Shown here: one piece after another, positions 1 to 6,995 of the stretch | Layout of the letters: every line of letters begins with the position of its first letter | Numbering within the stretch: the stretch's first letter is position 1 | Origin: a bacterium | GTDB lineage: Bacteria; AUK180 | Direction of reading: 5' to 3' | Assembly (NCBI GenBank): GCA_030622125.1 | Contig: JAUXGM010000052.1 | Location: 1 to 13,394, forward strand | Length of the DNA: 13,394 nucleotides | The notes under the pieces: generated by a model | Databases searched by the model: none | What the model was told of the DNA's origin: nothing | Seen by the model: only the letters and a program-made list of their open reading frames with translations | Made by a program: the position numbers and the translations under genes

Positions 1-2871
1 AATTATTATGCAATTGCAACATACAATTGTTTAGACCAATATACTTATGGAACGGATAAATTCGAGATCTGGATATCAAATCCTGCACTGGCACCGATCT
101 TAGGATCGGCAGCCGGCGGCAACGGTTATGTATTTTTGGATTGGAGCGATGTTAACGGTTCGGATTATTACACAATCTATAGATCTACAGAGGCAGGTGG
201 TCCTTATACATCATTAATAACGGAGATTGTTTCGCAATACAAAGATAGTGATGTAATAAACGGAACAACATATTACTATGTAATTACGAATTATGATGCA
301 GAAAAGGATCCCGTAGAAAGTGTTTATTCAAATGAAAGATGGGCAATACCGGATACCTGTTTACCGACAGGGGATTCGGTAGTTATCAGTGAGATAATGA
401 TCTATCCGAGAGCAACCATTCAAAATGATGAAGGCGAATGGGTAGAACTTTATAATCCTACGGATATAGATATATCAATAGACGGATGGAGTTTATCCGA
501 TCTTGGTATTGATACCTATACTATTACGGTGGATTGTCCGCCGGTTCCGGCACACGGATATCTTGTGCTTGCCGCAACGGATAATATCGCTTTGAACGAC
601 GGATTAGTTCCCGATTATGTTTACAATAGAGCATCGGGAGGTCCGGGTGCCTTTGCACTTGGAAATAACGGTGATGAGGTTATATTAAAAGATGATACAG
701 GCACCACGATTGATATGTTGATCTATGATACATCATGGTTTGATCAAGGATATTCAATTACAAAGGTTGATATGCTTGCATGTTCAGACCAAAAAGGTTC
801 ATGGACAAATGAAACGACACAATGGAATCCGCCCGACAGTAGTTACGGAACACCGGGGACATCCAATTTCCCGTTCGGACTTTATTGGGCAACTGCTCCA
901 CAGCAGGAGGTATTGGATAAGGTTGATTTTTCATTTACACACGAGGTTGATGTAGCATCTGCCGATAGTGTGTTTAAATATTCTTTATATGAAACCGATA
1001 CCCCTACAAATACAATTACACTTTACAATATTTATATCAGCACAGATGAACAAACGGGTTATTTTGATACGGATACACTAACTCCGGGTGTCGGATATAC
1101 ATTGGAAATTATAGGTGCGATCCAGGATATTTATTATCATCCCGTAACAGCTGAATACCAAGCTTATTCCTTTACTACACCGATATATCTGTTGGGTGAG
1201 AACAGTCCGATCCTCTTCCCCGAATGGTCTAATGACGGGCAGAAGGTTGCATATATTATTTACTATTCCACAGGATCCAATATATGGGTACAAAATCGTA
1301 ACGGTTCCGGAAAAAGCCAGATTACTGTAAATTCCGATAATGTTTCTCATGTCGGGCAATTTTCATTTTCTTTCGATGACCAATATATAATTTATACGGG
1401 AAACGCCGGTGGTTACACACAATTGAGAAAAATTGCCCTTTCAGGTGGACCTTCGGAATTAATGGAACCGCCATCAGCTACATTATGGGGCAGATGGAAT
1501 GATCCGCATTGGACGGATTCAGCCAACCAATTCACGGGAACAGAGATGGTTGCAGCCTCTATTTCAGGGGAAATATGGGTATTTAATCCGGCAGTAATTC
1601 AAATTGATTCACTGAGTTTGATCAGATTGACACAACTTACGGGAAGTGATACGGATGCTTATTTGCATGACTACATTACTGTGGATAAATTAATGCAGCC
1701 CAAATGGTCTCCGGATAATAAGAGCATTACATTTGTTAGAAGACATGCAGGTGCAGGTGTTGTTCAAAGTGATATATATCTAATGAAGAATGTTCAGGAT
1801 ATTATTACATCCGGAATACCTATTACAAGTTGGACGGATCCCAATCTTGTTTTAATTACTACATATATTCTACCGTGCTGGTCTCCGAGTATTTCGGTTG
1901 ACGGTTTACAGGTTTCTTATGTTGTTGATGTAAATAATGCTTTTAACAATGTAGGTTTTTGGACTGATCCGGATTCACAATTTGTTAGTGCTAATTTTGA
2001 TGCCTATTATGAAAAAACGGATGGAACCGAAACGGATGGAAAGATACTTGAAGATAATCCTTATAATGAGGGCTTTATGAAATGGGCACCGGCAGGGGGC
2101 GATCAATTTATTTATGCTACACGGAACGATTCGGGAAAGTATAGTATTAACCTGATCACCAAAACGGAAACCTCCGGATTTAATAAAGCGGGTATATTAA
2201 GAGCACAGGATCACGGTTTCTCATATATTGAGATTGATAGCAGCGAAGAAGCAATGGATAGTGTTACGATACAAGCACCGATCAATATCCCGGCAATTTC
2301 GAGTAAATATCATTATATTGGTGAAGCAAGATTATTCACCTATCAAGGTAAAAGGAATATTTCAATAGATGGAACCGTCTCGATCCATTTTATGAATGCG
2401 GAGGTTAGAAATATTATCAGGAATGATCTTGTAATGCTCTATTATAATGAAGATAACAATGGATGGGAAGAAATTGATTCTACTTATCAATCCGATGATA
2501 TCGGTGGAAATATTATTTCAAAGGTAAGTTCACTTGGATATTATGCAATTGCTTCTTATACAAAAGCGATCAGTACTGATGATGCAGTAATTATTTATCC
2601 GAACCCATTTAAACCTAATACCGATGCAACCAATACTGAAATAAATATTGAAACGGATTATGTAGTTAAAAGTATTGATATCTATACCATTGCAGGCGAG
2701 AAATTGGATTATACGATTGGTAATTTTGAGACCTTTAGTCCCGTGAGATTAACGAACGGTTATAAATTATCCGGTGATAAGATGGCGGATTTGGCTTCGG
2801 GAATTTATTTGATCGTGATCAAAGGTATTAGCGGTGAAAGCAAGGTTTTAAAACTTGCCATTGTAAAATAA
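1..2871 (+). CDS. Large secreted multidomain surface protein, 3' part (FN3, lamin-tail, Ig-like, PD40 propeller, C-terminal sorting domain)
   Basis: The frame is open from the first base, so the gene starts outside the window; 956 residues are visible. In window residue numbers, a fibronectin III-like domain spans about 30-115 (motif DWSDVNGSDYYTIYRS). A lamin-tail domain follows at about 125-285 (SEIMIYPR, then GEWVELYNPTD and GWSLSD). An Ig-like domain is at about 290-395. Beta-propeller PD40/TolB-type repeats occupy about 400-690 (FPEWSNDGQKVAYI, PKWSPDNKSITFVR). The last 100 residues hold YPNPFKPN and end in GIYLIVIKG...KVLKLAIVK, the pattern of FlgD-like/type IX-secretion sorting domains. 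Known for such domains: the protein is exported and often kept at the cell surface. The ligand or substrate cannot be read from the sequence, and no enzymatic motif is visible. The next gene begins 57 bp downstream, after a hairpin. Confidence 0.85.
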   Translation, partial: NYYAIATYNCLDQYTYGTDKFEIWISNPALAPILGSAAGGNGYVFLDWSDVNGSDYYTIYRSTEAGGPYTSLITEIVSQYKDSDVINGTTYYYVITNYDAEKDPVESVYSNERWAIPDTCLPTGDSVVISEIMIYPRATIQNDEGEWVELYNPTDIDISIDGWSLSDLGIDTYTITVDCPPVPAHGYLVLAATDNIALNDGLVPDYVYNRASGGPGAFALGNNGDEVILKDDTGTTIDMLIYDTSWFDQGYSITKVDMLACSDQKGSWTNETTQWNPPDSSYGTPGTSNFPFGLYWATAPQQEVLDKVDFSFTHEVDVASADSVFKYSLYETDTPTNTITLYNIYISTDEQTGYFDTDTLTPGVGYTLEIIGAIQDIYYHPVTAEYQAYSFTTPIYLLGENSPILFPEWSNDGQKVAYIIYYSTGSNIWVQNRNGSGKSQITVNSDNVSHVGQFSFSFDDQYIIYTGNAGGYTQLRKIALSGGPSELMEPPSATLWGRWNDPHWTDSANQFTGTEMVAASISGEIWVFNPAVIQIDSLSLIRLTQLTGSDTDAYLHDYITVDKLMQPKWSPDNKSITFVRRHAGAGVVQSDIYLMKNVQDIITSGIPITSWTDPNLVLITTYILPCWSPSISVDGLQVSYVVDVNNAFNNVGFWTDPDSQFVSANFDAYYEKTDGTETDGKILEDNPYNEGFMKWAPAGGDQFIYATRNDSGKYSINLITKTETSGFNKAGILRAQDHGFSYIEIDSSEEAMDSVTIQAPINIPAISSKYHYIGEARLFTYQGKRNISIDGTVSIHFMNAEVRNIIRNDLVMLYYNEDNNGWEEIDSTYQSDDIGGNIISKVSSLGYYAIASYTKAISTDDAVIIYPNPFKPNTDATNTEINIETDYVVKSIDIYTIAGEKLDYTIGNFETFSPVRLTNGYKLSGDKMADLASGIYLIVIKGISGESKVLKLAIVK

Positions 2872-2877
2872 TGATAT

Positions 2878-2909
2878 ATTCGGGTGCCTCTTTTGGGTGC
2901 CCGAATTTT
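2878..2909 (+). terminator. Intrinsic terminator after the surface-protein gene
   Basis: The arms ATTCGGGTGCC (2878-2888) and GGTGCCCGAAT (2896-2906) pair over 11 positions with two G-U wobbles. The loop is short, and the hairpin begins 6 bp after the stop codon. The following T run is short (four Ts counting the last stem base, then G), so termination may be incomplete. Confidence 0.65.
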
Positions 2910-2928
2910 GATTAAAAGGAGATTGTTT

Positions 2929-3111
2929 ATGAAAAAACTTTACAAATCAAAAGAAAACAGGGTAATATTTGGCATCTGTGGTGGTATAGGGGAGTATTTT
3001 AATATTGATCCCGTTATCATAAGAATAGTATGGCTTCTCTTTGTATTGGGACTTGGCACAGGTATTCTTCTTTATATTATTGCTGCTTTTATCATTCCCA
3101 ATCCAAATTAA
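2929..3111 (+). CDS. Small PspC-domain inner-membrane protein
   Basis: This 60-residue protein is essentially one PspC domain. It has a basic N-terminus (MKKLYKSKENRVIFGICGG), the family pattern GGIGEYFNIDPVIIRIVW at about 18-35, and one hydrophobic membrane helix at about 35-56. The ATG at 2929 was chosen because AAAAGGAG lies about 8 bases upstream; longer in-frame extensions run back into the terminator hairpin. PspC-domain proteins sit in the inner membrane, and in E. coli PspC relays envelope stress to the phage shock response. Stand-alone short PspC proteins like this one are widespread in bacteria and their individual roles are mostly unknown. There is no pspA or pspF nearby. No promoter of its own is obvious, so expression may depend on readthrough of the preceding hairpin. 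Confidence 0.85.
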   Translation: MKKLYKSKENRVIFGICGGIGEYFNIDPVIIRIVWLLFVLGLGTGILLYIIAAFIIPNPN

Positions 3112-3146
3112 GGGAATAGGAAGTTACCCTCTCTCTGTAGCCTGCC

Positions 3147-3182
3147 CCGTATCCGATTTTCATCAGGACAGTCCCGATACGG
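3147..3182. repeat. Nested inverted repeat downstream of the PspC gene
   Basis: Arms CCGTATC (3147-3153) and GATACGG (3176-3182) are perfectly complementary. Between them lies GGACAGTCC (3166-3174), itself a short inverted repeat. There is no adjacent T run, so a terminator role is weak; it looks more like an interspersed palindromic element. The rest of 3183-3340 is C/T-rich, heptamer-like sequence (for example ctcacaactcaaaact) with no gene visible. Confidence 0.4.
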
Positions 3183-3342
3183 AATCCAGTATTTCTTTTC
3201 TTCACTCATATACTCATTCTCCCATCCACTTATCTACTTTTACCTAACTCACAACTCAAAACTTTCTTCCCACCCTCGCTAAATCCTGAAAATCAGCATT
3301 TTAAAAGAACTTGTTAAATGAAAATTTTACTTTTCTACCTGT

Positions 3343-3496
3343 CCAGCACTTTGTAAAGGTGCTGTGATTTATCCATTCCTGTTTTTCTTGCTTAAAGAAA
3401 ATTACTTAATTAAGTTGACAAAATTTATTGTCCCCGATTTTTAATTAGGGACGGTGGTTTAAAGCAATTGACCACAGCACCTTTCCAAAGTGCTGG
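3343..3496. repeat. Pair of inverted REP-like hairpins (BIME-like), left of the abiE module
   Basis: Two hairpins in opposite orientation bound a 154-bp unit. The left one, CAGCACTTTGTAAAGGTGCTG (3344-3364), folds with a 9-bp stem. The right one, around 3473-3496, is its reverse complement over 24 bases with one mismatch. The interior holds a GGGACGGTGG motif (3448-3457). The pair resembles bacterial interspersed mosaic elements or a small MITE. No transposase is encoded inside, so any mobilising enzyme would be elsewhere in the genome. A matching pair lies at 5522-5679. Confidence 0.65.
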
Positions 3497-3508
3497 ATTG
3501 ACAATTAT

Positions 3509-3542
3509 AAAAAGGTGTCAGGTTGGTGCTTTGGTTCTTTCA
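3509..3542 (+). repeat. 34-bp direct repeat, left copy
   Basis: This copy begins AAAAAGGTGTCAGGTTGG, ends GTTCTTTCA and is identical over 34 bases to 5393-5426. The two copies flank the abiE toxin-antitoxin operon and are 1,884 bp apart. They could be ends of a transferred segment or copies of a dispersed repeat. Confidence 0.8.
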
Positions 3543-3740
3543 GATTTTGTTGATAGAGAATGAAAAATAAAAGAAAAATAATTAATTTCGAAAAATTTAT
3601 GATATAATGCGTTAACTAAAACAGGAAAAATAGTTGTCGTTAGGTGAGAATTTTAATTGACGCTCATCAAAGAAGAGGAATATAATTTCAAAAGATGACA
3701 AGAACAATTTCAAATATCAGTTAAAAAATAACATTCATAC
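3543..3740. other. AT-rich non-coding leader region before abiE
   Basis: No convincing gene is present. An extended -10-like TGATATAAT occurs at 3600-3608 without a good -35. Its surroundings (aaaaatttatgatataatg, 3591-3609) closely resemble the core of the main abiE promoter (aaaaatttgatataatg, 3754-3770). It may be a second start site or a decayed duplicate. Confidence 0.35.
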
Positions 3741-3806
3741 TTGACATATATCTAAAAATTTGATATAATGTTACAAAATGAATGTAATAATAAATAAATA
3801 CATTCA
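3731..3806. promoter_or_regulatory. Operator-like inverted repeats around the abiE promoter
   Basis: TGAATGTA (3779-3786) and TACATTCA (3799-3806) are perfect 8-bp arms separated by 12 bp, downstream of the -10. A third half-site, ACATTCAT (3731-3738), lies just upstream of the -35 and is complementary to ATGAATGT (3778-3785). Known for the family: AbiEi antitoxins bind inverted repeats at their promoter and repress it cooperatively. The repeats here are placed as that model would require; binding is inferred. Confidence 0.65.
3741..3769 (+). promoter_or_regulatory. Consensus housekeeping promoter of the abiE operon
   Basis: TTGACA (3741-3746) and TATAAT (3764-3769) match consensus exactly with a 17-bp spacer. 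A TG at 3761-3762 also gives an extended -10. The start codon of abiEi lies 50 bp beyond the -10. Such a strong promoter fits an operon held down by its own repressor. Confidence 0.85.
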
Positions 3807-3818
3807 AAAAGGAACACT

Positions 3819-4418
3819 ATGAAGAAAGAGAAGAAAATAATAAAACTTATTGAGGAAAAGGGAATAATTCGTGTTAAAGAGGTAGAATCTTTGAATATTT
3901 CAAGACAATATTTATATCGACTTGTAAGAAGAGGAATTCTTGAAAAGGTTAATAGGGGTATGTACAAAATAAAAAATAGGAAATTCCCCGATGATGAAAT
4001 GTTACTTATTCTTACAAAAAAAATCAATAATTTTACAATATGCCTTTTGAGTGCACTTCAATATTATAACATGACAACTCAAAACCCCTCCCAAATATGG
4101 GTTGCGGTAAAAAATAACTATCGCATTCCTAAAATAAATATTCCCATAAAAATCAATAGATTCAGTGGTAAATCTTTAACATCGGGTAGAAAAAAGGTTA
4201 AAGTTGGCAATATGGAATATTTTATATATAATTCAGCGAAAACAGTATGTGATTGTTTTAAATTCAGAAATAAAATCGGACTGGATATTGCAATTGAAGC
4301 TTTGAAAGCATATATAAAAGATGAGCATGGAGATATTAATGAATTGTGGAAATTTGCAAAGATCGATAGAGTGGAAAGGATTATAAAACCCTATATCTAT
4401 AGTTTGTTAAATGAATAA
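3819..4418 (+). CDS. abiEi: AbiEi-family antitoxin and transcriptional repressor
   Basis: This 199-residue protein has an N-terminal winged helix-turn-helix at about 1-52 (IIRVKEVESLNISRQYLYRL, then RGMYKI). The AbiEi C-terminal domain follows at about 70-199, with LSALQYYNMTTQNPSQIWVAV and the signature KTVCDCFKFRNKIGLDIAIEAL at 141-162. Length and domain order fit type IV AbiEi antitoxins, which repress their own operon and neutralise AbiEii without forming a stable complex with it. AAAAAGGA precedes the ATG by about 6 bases, and the start lies 50 bp after a consensus promoter with inverted repeats. The stop overlaps the abiEii start by 8 bp, indicating translational coupling. The gene is visibly richer in A/T and lysine than the surface-protein gene upstream, which together with the flanking repeats suggests transfer. 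Confidence 0.9.
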   Translation: MKKEKKIIKLIEEKGIIRVKEVESLNISRQYLYRLVRRGILEKVNRGMYKIKNRKFPDDEMLLILTKKINNFTICLLSALQYYNMTTQNPSQIWVAVKNNYRIPKINIPIKINRFSGKSLTSGRKKVKVGNMEYFIYNSAKTVCDCFKFRNKIGLDIAIEALKAYIKDEHGDINELWKFAKIDRVERIIKPYIYSLLNE

Positions 4419-5271
4419 GAAAAATTTGGTTCAATCTATAAAAGATAAGTTATTAAATATTGCAAAAGAGGAAAATGTTAATTACAATTTTATTCTTATT
4501 AAATACGGTACTGAAAGTTTTCTACAGCGATTAGCGTTATCAAAATATAAGAATAATTTTATTTTAAAAGGTTCAACTCTATTTTATATATGGTTTGGAA
4601 AAGGTTTAAGACCCACTTATGATGTTGATTTTTCAATTAATAAGGGTTATACACTTGAAGAGATTTTAAAAATTGTACAAGAAATATGCTCTGAAATAGA
4701 TGTTAATGATGGAATTAAATATGATCTTAATTCAATAAAAGGTAGAAAAATAATGAATCAAAGGCAAGAAATTGGGTATAGAATAAAAATAAGAGCTAAA
4801 TTAGGAAATACACAAATCCCAATACAAATAGATCTGGGACTGAATAATTCAATTAGTCTATTTACAGATACAATTTCATATAAAAAAATCTTGGATAATA
4901 AATCATTTTCAATATTGGCTAATTATCCGGAGATAGTTATTGCTGAAAAATTTGAATTCATTGTGAAATCCGGAATGTTTAACAGTCGTATGAAGGATTA
5001 TTATGATGTTTGGTTTTTGTTAAAGAATTTAAAAATAAGAAAGGATATACTAAAAAAAGCAATGATAACAACATTTAATAAAAGAAAAACGAGATTACCA
5101 AAAAACATTCCTGTTGGCTTAAAAAAGGAATTTTACAATAATAGGGAAAAGCAAGTTATGTGGGAGGCATTTTTAAAAAGAATTAATATAGGAATAACAC
5201 CGTTAGAAATTGTTATTAAAGAAATAAGAAAAACAATACTCCCAGTGATAAAAAATATAAATGAACTTTAA
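4411..5271 (+). CDS. abiEii: AbiEii/AbiGii-family nucleotidyltransferase toxin
   Basis: This 286-residue protein carries the family's nucleotidyltransferase motifs in order. FILKGST is at 50-56 and TYDVDF at 69-74, with the two metal-binding aspartates D71 and D73. IPIQIDLG is at 136-143, where D141 is the likely third acidic residue. IVIAEKFEF is at 175-183 with K180, and SRMKDYYDVWFLL at 192-204. Family knowledge: AbiEii toxins are DNA-polymerase-beta-fold nucleotidyltransferases that arrest growth, and AbiE systems protect against phages by abortive infection. Some homologues add nucleotides to tRNA acceptor stems. All catalytic positions look intact, so an active toxin is likely. The ATG overlaps the end of abiEi by 8 bp (ATGAATAA). 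No terminator is visible after it. Confidence 0.9.
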   Translation: MNKKNLVQSIKDKLLNIAKEENVNYNFILIKYGTESFLQRLALSKYKNNFILKGSTLFYIWFGKGLRPTYDVDFSINKGYTLEEILKIVQEICSEIDVNDGIKYDLNSIKGRKIMNQRQEIGYRIKIRAKLGNTQIPIQIDLGLNNSISLFTDTISYKKILDNKSFSILANYPEIVIAEKFEFIVKSGMFNSRMKDYYDVWFLLKNLKIRKDILKKAMITTFNKRKTRLPKNIPVGLKKEFYNNREKQVMWEAFLKRINIGITPLEIVIKEIRKTILPVIKNINEL

Positions 5272-5462
5272 AATTTGATGGAAAGAAATTTTACTATATA
5301 GATCAAATTGAAATTGACCGGAATGATCTGAAGAAAATTTTCAAAGGGAATGCTATTGAATTAAGAGTAATTCCATTGATAATGTTCTTTAAAAAAAGGT
5401 GTCAGGTTGGTGCTTTGGTTCTTTCAATTTTTTTTCTCGTTCATGAAATGAGTTTTGTTTAA
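5265..5462 (+). pseudogene. Open-frame remnant, probable 3' end of a displaced gene
   Basis: A third frame is open from 5265 to a TAA at 5460-5462, without a start codon in its first half. The first 37 or so codons read like real protein (KFDGKKFYYIDQIEID, then RNDLKKIFKGNAIELRVIPL). From about 5386 the frame runs into the poly-A stretch and then the 34-bp direct repeat, after which the translation loses coding character. I do not recognise the family. The simplest reading is the tail of an older gene, cut off on the left by arrival of the abiE segment and on the right by the repeat. A chance open frame cannot be excluded. Confidence 0.4.
5393..5426 (+). repeat. 34-bp direct repeat, right copy
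   Basis: This copy is identical to 3509-3542 and in the same orientation. It sits 122 bp after the abiEii stop, inside the open-frame remnant. Similarity stops at both ends of the 34 bases apart from the A run. Confidence 0.8.
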
Positions 5463-5477
5463 TATTATTAGAAAAAA

Positions 5478-5516
5478 ATGGGAACGGTGGCATAAAAGAA
5501 GTTTTGAGTTTTGAGT
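5478..5516 (+). repeat. GGGAACGGTGG element with GTTTTGA heptamers
   Basis: Bases 5478-5503 match 13061-13086 at 24 of 26 positions (core ACGGTGGCAT...AAAGAAGTT). The core is followed by the 7-base unit GTTTTGA twice (5501-5514). A related GGGACGGTGG is at 3448-3457. Confidence 0.6.
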
Positions 5517-5521
5517 TTACC

Positions 5522-5679
5522 CCGCACTAAATATTGGTGCGGTGGTTGTGAGTTGAAGAAAGAAGAGATTCACCGCAGAGACGCAGAGTTCGCAGAGGAA
5601 TAATAGATGCTTAGTTCTGAGAAGAAACAAAAGAAAACAAGGAAATATAATAACCACAGCACCTTTTCAAAGTGCTGTG
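5522..5679. repeat. Pair of inverted REP-like hairpins, right of the abiE module
   Basis: The left hairpin, CCGCACTAAATATTGGTGCGG without its outer base, has a 9-bp stem at 5522-5530/5534-5542. The right hairpin has perfect arms CACAGCAC (5655-5662) and GTGCTGTG (5672-5679). Both share the GCACT...GGTGC plan of the hairpins at 3344-3495, in opposite orientations, and the span (about 155 bp) matches that pair. The right hairpin lies 33 bp past the stop of the minus-strand response regulator gene and may also act as an end-of-operon structure; no strong T run follows it. Confidence 0.6.
5571..5598. repeat. cgcagag short repeats
   Basis: CGCAGAG occurs three times at 8-9 bp spacing, within CACCGCAGAGACGCAGAG and the bases that follow. 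This type of dispersed repeat recurs in intergenic regions of many environmental bacterial genomes. It lies inside the hairpin pair at 5522-5679. No gene is seen between 5463 and 5711. Confidence 0.55.
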
Positions 5680-5711
5680 ATCAACTCTCAACTATCTACT
5701 CACTTCCTTAT

Positions 5712-6995
5712 TTACAGCTTATATTTTTCTATGCGATAAATTAGTGTTCGACGCGTGATACCCAAAAGTCTTGCTGCTCGGCTTTTATTTCCCCTTGTTG
5801 TATTTAAAGCGTTGATAATTGCTTTGATCTCCATATCTTGAAGTGATGTCGGCGATTTATTTTCAATTCCGGAAAAATTCATACCTTCTCGTATTGAAAT
5901 AGGTAGATCGTCAAGAACGATCTTTTTCTTATTTGACAGAACAAAGGAATACTCGGCACAGTTCTCAAGTTCTCTAACATTTCCGGGCCAGGCATAATTT
6001 TTTAACAGCTCAATTACCTTTGATTCGATTATAATATCAATGTCCTTATTTTTCTTTATATAATGCGTGAATATTTCAATTATATCTTCTTTTCGTTCTC
6101 TTAACGGAGGTATCTTTATTGGGAAAACATAGATCCTGTAAAAGAGGTCCTCTCTAAACTTACCATCATTAACCAATTTTTTTAGATCCCTGTTTGTTGC
6201 GGAAATTATTCTTATATCAATCTTTTTATTGCTTCCGCCGACGATCTCAATTGTTTTTTCTTGGATTGCTCGCAATAATTTTACCTGTAAATAGAGCGGG
6301 ATATCACCGATCTCATCTAAAAAAAGGGTGCCGCCGTCTGCTAATTGAAATTTTCCGCTTCTTTTTTCTACCCCTGTTGCTGCACCTTTTCCTACCCCGA
6401 AAAGTTCTGCTTCGATAAGGGTTTCAGGAATAGCATTTAAATTTACCGGTATAAACGGTTTTTCCGCTCTCTTTGAATTTTTATGAATAAAGCGGGCAAA
6501 AAGTTCCTTTCCAGTTCCGGATTCTCCCAACAAGGTAACCGTTGTATTTTCATTTGCTACCTTCAAGGCAAGGTTTTTCACATTGTTCATAATGGTGCTC
6601 GAACCGATAATCTCATCACTATGGATCTCATTTTTAATTATTTTTTTCTTGTCTTCAATGATGAGATTAAAGAGTTTATCAATGGAAAATGGTTTAATCA
6701 GATAGTCAATTACACCTAATTTAAATGCCTTTATTGCAGATTCAGTGGATTCGTAAGCTGTCATCATAATAAATGATGCATTCGGTTGAAGAGGCTTTGC
6801 CTTTTCAACGAAGGCGATCCCATCAAGTTTTTGCATTCGGATATCGGAGACAATCGCATCGAATGTCTTTTCCGTCAGGCGTTTTAATGCAATCTCAGGA
6901 TCAATAAATGCTTCCACCTCAAGACCTTTCTTTATTAGTCCCTTTTTCAAACTTTTTACAAGTTCTTTGTTATCATCGAGTAAAAGTATATTCAT
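5712..6995 (-). CDS. NtrC-family sigma-54-dependent response regulator with altered GAFTGA loop
   Basis: 427 residues, full length for the family. The receiver domain (1-120) has acidic residues D7/D8, phospho-acceptor D51 (IVSDIRM), T79 and K101. The AAA+ domain (about 130-365) has Walker A GESGTGKE at 157-164, Walker B GGTLFLDEIGD at 221-231, sensor ATNRD at 266-270, arginine finger region FREDLFYR at 280-287 and WPGNVREL at 336-343. A Fis-type helix-turn-helix ends the protein (NKSRAARLLGITRRTLIYRI, 403-422). The sigma-54-contacting loop reads GAATGV (204-209) where most members have GAFTGA. Phosphorylated regulators of this type use ATP to open sigma-54 promoters. The start codon overlaps the histidine kinase stop in ATGA, so the kinase is its likely partner. 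A sigma-54 promoter lies in the same neighbourhood at 11582-11597. Confidence 0.92.
   Translation of the reverse strand: MNILLLDDNKELVKSLKKGLIKKGLEVEAFIDPEIALKRLTEKTFDAIVSDIRMQKLDGIAFVEKAKPLQPNASFIMMTAYESTESAIKAFKLGVIDYLIKPFSIDKLFNLIIEDKKKIIKNEIHSDEIIGSSTIMNNVKNLALKVANENTTVTLLGESGTGKELFARFIHKNSKRAEKPFIPVNLNAIPETLIEAELFGVGKGAATGVEKRSGKFQLADGGTLFLDEIGDIPLYLQVKLLRAIQEKTIEIVGGSNKKIDIRIISATNRDLKKLVNDGKFREDLFYRIYVFPIKIPPLRERKEDIIEIFTHYIKKNKDIDIIIESKVIELLKNYAWPGNVRELENCAEYSFVLSNKKKIVLDDLPISIREGMNFSGIENKSPTSLQDMEIKAIINALNTTRGNKSRAARLLGITRRTLIYRIEKYKL

Noticed and set aside
3054-3069. TGGCACAGGTATTCTT inside the PspC gene as a sigma-54 promoter
   Set aside because: The -24 half is good, but the -12 GC is missing, it lies within coding sequence, and no suitable gene follows.
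3041-3247. 68-residue open frame overlapping the PspC gene
   Set aside because: It is a frame shift of the PspC coding region that runs into C/T-rich intergenic repeats; no start signal.
3645-3683. Short frame reading RILIDAHQRRGI after a GTG
   Set aside because: It recalls the start of some glycosyltransferases but stops after 13 codons. That is too short to separate from chance.
3343-5679. Complete insertion sequence or transposon around abiE
   Set aside because: No transposase gene is present and no target-site duplication could be defined, so only the repeats are reported.
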